NCBI GenBank assembly: GCA_011390455.1
Contig: JAABSI010000106.1
Span: 1-9,056 of the forward strand
DNA from: Trueperaceae bacterium
GTDB taxonomy: Bacteria > Deinococcota > Deinococci > Deinococcales > Trueperaceae
Direction of reading: 5' to 3'
DNA length: 9,056 bases
Shown here: piece after piece, positions 6,314 to 9,056 of the stretch
Layout: each line of letters starts with the position of its first letter
Numbering within the stretch: position 1 is the first letter of the stretch
Made by a program: the position numbers and the translations under genes
Notes under the pieces: generated by a model
What the model was told of the DNA's origin: nothing
Seen by the model: the letters and a program-made list of their open reading frames with translations, nothing else
The model's database searches: none

Positions 6314-6997
6314 GTGTCCGTCGTGCTCGGTACCCGGGGGTTGACGCGCCGCTTCGCGACGCCGGCGGGGCCGCTGGACGTCCTGAACGGCGTCGACCTC
6401 GAGGTGGCGGCGGGCGAGGTGGTCGCGATCTCCGGGCCGTCGGGGTCGGGGAAGAGCACGCTCCTGCACCTGCTCGCCGGGCTCGACCGGCCGACCGCCG
6501 GCGAGGTGCGCTGGGGCGACATGGCCGTGCACGATCTGGCGCCCGACGCCGCCGCGCGCGCCCGCAACGGGCGCGTCGGGCTGGTGTTCCAGCACCACCA
6601 CCTGCTCGCCGACCTCAGCGCCCACGAGAACGTCACGTTGCCCGGACGGGTGCAGGGGCGGGTCGACGTGGCCCGCGGCGACGCGCTCCTGGAGGCCGTC
6701 GGCCTCACCGGACGCCGCGACGCCCGCCCGCGCACGCTCTCGGGCGGAGAGCGCTTGCGGGTGGCCGTCGCGCGGGCGCTGTACGCCCGCCCGGCCGTGG
6801 TCCTGGCCGACGAGCCGACCGGCAGCCTCGACCGGGCCTCGGCCGACGCGGTCGTCGATGCGCTGCTCGCGGCCGCGGCGGCCGACGCCACGGCGGTCGT
6901 CCTGGTGACGCACGATGCGCTCGTCGCCGCCCGCGCCGATCGCCGCGCCCACCTCGACGGGGGGCGCCTGTGGGAGGACCCGCCCGCGTCGACCTGA
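6314..6997 (+). CDS. ABC transporter ATP-binding protein, LolD/MacB-type
   Basis: A 227-aa single nucleotide-binding domain. Motifs in order: Walker A GPSGSGKST (41-49), Q-loop Gln93 in VFQHHHLLADLSAHENV, signature LSGGE (142-146), Walker B VVLADE (162-167), D-loop SLD (171-173), and switch His200. The phrases FQ-HHLL--LSAHENV and DEPTGSLD are typical of the LolD/MacB/FtsE group, whose ATPases drive FtsX/MacB-like permeases for lipoprotein release, mechanotransmission or export rather than channelled import. No permease lies on either side, so the partner must be elsewhere. The GTG at 6314 is chosen because the conserved N-terminus (VLGTRGLTRRFATPAGPLDVL) begins there and a -10-like TAAACT lies 6 nt upstream, implying a leaderless mRNA. 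It converges on the VTT-type gene with a 10-nt gap. Confidence 0.93.
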   Translation: MSVVLGTRGLTRRFATPAGPLDVLNGVDLEVAAGEVVAISGPSGSGKSTLLHLLAGLDRPTAGEVRWGDMAVHDLAPDAAARARNGRVGLVFQHHHLLADLSAHENVTLPGRVQGRVDVARGDALLEAVGLTGRRDARPRTLSGGERLRVAVARALYARPAVVLADEPTGSLDRASADAVVDALLAAAAADATAVVLVTHDALVAARADRRAHLDGGRLWEDPPAST

Positions 6998-7007
6998 GCG
7001 ACGACGG

Positions 7008-7607
7008 TCAGGGGCGGTCCGCGTCGTCGGAGTGCGATTCGGGGTTCGGCGCCCAGCGCACGAGCCAGTGGCGGAACCGTGGACGGAGCTTCTGGAAGGC
7101 GACCATGCCGCCGACGAGGCCGACCACCGCGAGCAGCATCACGGTGTCCGAGACGAACAGGATCTCTCCGAACCAGGCGCTCACGAGCAACCACGGGAAG
7201 CGCGCGATCATCGCGGTCAGCCACAGCTGCCGCAGCGGGAGCCGCGACAGGCCGGCCGCGACCACCGCGAAATCGACGTTCAGCACGAAGAAGATCACGC
7301 CCCACAACCAGAGCGAGCGGATGCCGACCAGGACCTCCCACTCGGCCCAGGCCTTGGGGCTGACCAGGCGCAGGATGAGCGGTCGCCCGATGCGCCGCGA
7401 GAGGTTGAGCGCGACGAAGCCGCCGAGCGCCATCCCGACCAGGCCGTAGAGCACGGCCGGCACGGTGCCGAGCGCCGCGCCGCCGAGCGCCGCGACGAGC
7501 GGCGTCGGGATGAAGGGCAGGAGCGCCGTCAGCACGAACGACAGCACGTAGTAGAGCGGAGCGAGTGGCCCTGCGTCGTTGATGAGGTGGGCAAGGGCTT
7601 CCGTCAT
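7008..7607 (-). CDS. VTT/TVP38-TMEM64 family membrane protein (DedA-like)
   Basis: A 199-aa integral membrane protein. Hydrophobic stretches lie at about 16-40, 50-68, 98-120, 128-148 and 152-170, with a polar acidic C-terminal tail (186-199). The glycine-rich block at 42-64 (GGAALGTVPAVLYGLVGMALGG) leads into a basic loop SRRIGRPLI (70-78). The later FFVLNVDFAVVAAGLSRLPLRQLW block (from 106) fits the VTT domain pattern of re-entrant glycine and proline segments. Members of this superfamily are linked to lipid scrambling, undecaprenyl-phosphate recycling or membrane stress; which applies here cannot be told. The basic loop usual after the first half is kept, but an exact subfamily is not assignable by eye. 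The ATG at 7607 follows a TAGTAT -10 by 12 nt, leaving a leader of only about 5 nt. Confidence 0.8.
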   Translation of the reverse strand: MTEALAHLINDAGPLAPLYYVLSFVLTALLPFIPTPLVAALGGAALGTVPAVLYGLVGMALGGFVALNLSRRIGRPLILRLVSPKAWAEWEVLVGIRSLWLWGVIFFVLNVDFAVVAAGLSRLPLRQLWLTAMIARFPWLLVSAWFGEILFVSDTVMLLAVVGLVGGMVAFQKLRPRFRHWLVRWAPNPESHSDDADRP

Positions 7608-7619
7608 CGGCCGACTCGC

Positions 7620-7625
7620 ATACTA
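7620..7625 (-). promoter_or_regulatory. -10 element for the VTT-type gene
   Basis: The minus strand reads TAGTAT, ending 12 nt before the ATG at 7607. A start about 7 nt downstream would leave a very short leader of about 5 nt, and no Shine-Dalgarno site fits in it. It overlaps the plus-strand -10 at 7624-7629 by two bases. Confidence 0.55.
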
Positions 7626-7629
7626 CGCT
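7624..7629 (+). promoter_or_regulatory. -10 element upstream of manA and its small ORF
   Basis: TACGCT (TANNNT) is followed by 6 nt (GGCGGC) and an ATG at 7636, the same spacing as at the ABC ATPase gene. The start site would lie on or next to that ATG. No -35 box is evident. Confidence 0.58.
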
Positions 7630-7634
7630 GGCGG

Positions 7635-7649
7635 CATGGACGCTCCATG
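7635..7649. repeat. Inverted repeat at the predicted manA transcript start
   Basis: CATGGA (7635-7640) and TCCATG (7644-7649) are perfect 6-bp arms with a 3-nt centre CGC. The left arm holds the ATG of the small upstream ORF and lies at the predicted transcription start. It could be an operator or a 5'-terminal RNA hairpin; it could also be chance. Confidence 0.4.
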
Positions 7650-7719
7650 GGACGCCGCCACCCCCGTGACCTCGCTGCGCGCCCGCGCCCGTGCCCGCGC
7701 CTTCCGAGGGCTCGCGTGA
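7636..7719 (+). CDS. Small upstream ORF (27 aa) overlapping manA start; hypothetical
   Basis: An ATG lying 6 nt after a TANNNT element opens a 27-codon frame that ends in TGA at 7717-7719, overlapping the manA GTG as GTGA. The peptide starts MDAPWDAATP, carries four Arg-Ala pairs at 15-22 encoded by a tandem hexamer (7678-7701), and ends FRGLA. Third codon positions are mostly G or C, as in real genes here, but that is expected by base composition too. I do not recognise a family. It may be a leaderless leader peptide that delivers ribosomes to manA, or simply untranslated leader. Confidence 0.35.
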   Translation: MDAPWDAATPVTSLRARARARAFRGLA

Positions 7720-8714
7720 GCGGCCTCGACGCCCCGCTCCCGCTCGTGCCCGAACTCCGCGCACGCCCGTGGGGGGGCGACCGCTTGCCCGCCTGGTGCC
7801 CGGGCGCCCCGGCCGAGGGGGTGGACGCACCGGTCGGCGAGGCGTGGCTGGCCGGTCCGGACACGCGCGTCGGCACGGGTCCGTGGCGCGGCCAGACGCT
7901 GGCTCAGATCGCCATGGCGCACGGACCCGCCTTCGTCGGCACCGCCCCCTTCGAACGGTACGGAGCGCGGATGCCGCTCCTGGTCAAGCTCCTCGACGCC
8001 GCGGTGCCGCTGTCGGTCCAGGTCCACCCGGACGACGCGTACGCTCGCGAGGTCGCGGGGGAGGGTGGCGACCTGGGCAAGACCGAAGCCTGGTGGGTGC
8101 TCGAGGCCGCACCCGGCGCCTACGTCTGGTGGGGGTTCGCCCGCCCCGTGGTGCGCGCCGAGGTCGAGGCCGCGATCGACGAGGGGACGATCGAACGGCT
8201 GCTCCGGCGGCTCGACGTCGCCCGCGGCGACGTGGTCGTCAACCCCGCCGGCACGGTGCACGCGCTCGGAGGCGGCGTGCTCGCCTACGAGGTGCAGCAG
8301 GCCTCCGACCTGACCTTCCGGCTCTACGACCACGGCCGGTTGGGCGCGGACGGCCGTCCGCGCGAGCTGCACGTCGACCGCGGCCTCGACGTGGCCCGCT
8401 TGACCCCGGGCGCCGCGGTGGCGCCCCCGCCGCGCGCGGTGGCCGCGGGCCGGACCGAGTTGGCGCGCACCCACGCCTTCGTCCTCGAGCGGGTCGCGGC
8501 CGCGGCCGCGGGCGGGGTCGCGTGGACCGTCGGCCCGGCATCGCTCGAGATCGTCACGCACCTCGGCGGGGGACCCGTCGAGGTGCGCCACGCGAGCGGC
8601 GTGCGCGCGCTCGCGCGCGGGGAGAGCTTGGCGTTCGCGGCCGGCTCGGGCCGGATCGACGTCGTCGGCGACGGCGTGTTGGCGCGAGCCCGCTACCCGG
8701 CCGCCGCCGACTGA
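7716..8714 (+). CDS. manA: Mannose-6-phosphate isomerase, class I (zinc-dependent)
   Basis: A 332-aa cupin enzyme interconverting mannose 6-phosphate and fructose 6-phosphate, feeding GDP-mannose and surface-sugar synthesis or mannose use. The zinc site is readable: Gln102 and His104 in QVHPDD, Glu124 in GKTEAWWVL, and His182 in [12 protein letters not shown]. The block [18 protein letters not shown] (191-208) carries the likely catalytic Arg202. Length matches the short Bacillus-type enzymes (about 315 aa) rather than the roughly 390-aa E. coli form, and a C-terminal cupin half follows. The GTG at 7716 is chosen because GAGGG (7706-7710) lies 5 nt before it, the family N-terminus begins there, and it overlaps the stop of a small upstream ORF. 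The open frame extends much further upstream but is Arg/Pro-rich and antisense to the VTT-type gene. It converges on lon with a 31-nt gap. Confidence 0.94.
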   Translation: MSGLDAPLPLVPELRARPWGGDRLPAWCPGAPAEGVDAPVGEAWLAGPDTRVGTGPWRGQTLAQIAMAHGPAFVGTAPFERYGARMPLLVKLLDAAVPLSVQVHPDDAYAREVAGEGGDLGKTEAWWVLEAAPGAYVWWGFARPVVRAEVEAAIDEGTIERLLRRLDVARGDVVVNPAGTVHALGGGVLAYEVQQASDLTFRLYDHGRLGADGRPRELHVDRGLDVARLTPGAAVAPPPRAVAAGRTELARTHAFVLERVAAAAAGGVAWTVGPASLEIVTHLGGGPVEVRHASGVRALARGESLAFAAGSGRIDVVGDGVLARARYPAAAD

Positions 8715-8745
8715 CCCAGGCTTGGCTGGTTCGGGCCCTAGACGG

Positions 8746-9056
8746 TCAGGCTCGTCCGGCCGGCGGGGTCGGCGCGACGGCGCGCGCCGGCGGCGGCGCG
8801 GCGGCCTCGGGGCCGTCGCTCGGCGCGACGAGCATGCGGCGCAGCACCTCGTCGAAGGTGCGCACGGTGACGACCTCGAGCTCGGAGCGCACCGCCTCGG
8901 GGACGTCCTCGAGGTTCGCCTCGTTGGCCGCCGGGAGGATGACGGTCGCGATCCCCGCTTGGTGGGCCGCGAGCAGCTTCTCCTTGACCCCGCCGATCGC
9001 CAGCACCCGGCCGCGCAGGGTGATCTCGCCCGTGAGCGCGACGTCGCCGCGCACCG
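8746..9056 (-). CDS. lon: ATP-dependent Lon protease, C-terminal fragment (cut by window edge)
   Basis: The last 102 codons of a Lon-type serine protease; the AAA+ and N-terminal domains lie beyond the right edge. The visible part begins inside the protease domain with [17 protein letters not shown], then [11 protein letters not shown], where the first Lys (residue 24 of the fragment) is the dyad lysine, then the [14 protein letters not shown] block. The catalytic serine is upstream, outside the window. The first GTG in view is an internal valine, not a start. After the fold ends near residue 76 there is a Pro/Ala-rich tail of about 25 residues, which most Lon proteins lack or vary in. It is a cytoplasmic quality-control protease for damaged and some regulatory proteins. 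Confidence 0.96.
   Translation of the reverse strand, partial: VRGDVALTGEITLRGRVLAIGGVKEKLLAAHQAGIATVILPAANEANLEDVPEAVRSELEVVTVRTFDEVLRRMLVAPSDGPEAAAPPPARAVAPTPPAGRA

Noticed and set aside
5326..7449. Plus-strand open frame of 707 codons spanning P450, regulator and ABC genes
   Set aside because: It crosses three well-supported genes in other frames and its translation changes character at each gene border, which marks it as a composite shadow.
7678..7701. Tandem hexamer CGYGCC, four copies
   Set aside because: Too short and too low in complexity to call a repeat element; it is noted only as the Arg-Ala run in the small ORF.
6915..7715. Upstream extension of the manA frame
   Set aside because: The manA family N-terminus begins at 7716 behind a GAGGG site. 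The extension is antisense to the VTT-type gene and rich in Arg, Glu and Gln.
6301..7830. Minus-strand open frame of 509 codons across the ABC, VTT-type and manA starts
   Set aside because: It runs antisense to the ABC and manA genes, is Arg/Ser/Pro-rich, and lacks any domain signature.
8712..8748. TGACC / GGTCA inverted pair at the manA-lon junction
   Set aside because: The symmetry comes mostly from the two facing TGA stop codons; the loop is long and there is no supporting stem.

Overview
The window is very GC-rich (well over 70% by eye) and densely coding, with strongly GC-biased third codon positions. It holds one tRNA, nine well-supported protein genes (one cut by the right edge), one uncertain small upstream ORF, and several candidate promoters and hairpins. 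The best guess for the host is a member of the Deinococcota, possibly near Truepera. Three things point that way: separate Thermus/Bacillus-type proline dehydrogenase and P5C dehydrogenase genes; TANNNT -10 elements lying 6-7 nt before start codons without convincing -35 boxes, as in leaderless transcription in that phylum; and a CRP-like regulator beside a P450 that recalls the Thermus carotenoid locus. No marker gene settles the taxonomy, and a high-GC actinobacterium is not excluded.

Left region (1-3432). tRNA-Thr(CGT) is followed by a strong hairpin terminator shared with the converging usp gene. Three minus-strand genes read proline dehydrogenase, then P5C dehydrogenase, then a universal stress protein. 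The first two convert proline to glutamate through P5C. The 37-nt gap between them suggests an operon, and usp lies 163 nt further down behind a stable hairpin.

Middle (3433-6313). Divergent from the proline genes is a histidine phosphatase. It converges on a minus-strand pair made of a CRP/FNR-type regulator followed directly by a cytochrome P450. The P450 start codon cannot be fixed, because the only starts in frame lie far inside the regulator gene or after the family's usual proline-rich N-terminus.

Right region (6298-9056). A LolD/MacB-type ABC ATPase (plus strand, no permease partner in view) diverges from the regulator and converges on a VTT/TVP38-type membrane protein (minus). That membrane protein diverges from manA, a zinc mannose-6-phosphate isomerase. 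manA converges on the C-terminal end of Lon protease, which runs off the right edge.

The most interesting signals are in the two divergent spacers, 6241-6313 and 7608-7635. Both carry the core CATACTANNCT exactly 6 nt before the start codon of the plus-strand ORF, and both also spell TAGTAT on the minus strand. They look like two copies of a compact two-way, largely leaderless promoter. The second copy appears to start a 27-codon ORF whose stop overlaps the manA GTG start (GTGA). No stretch longer than 300 bases lacks a gene. I see no mobile element, CRISPR array or clear new defence-type system.
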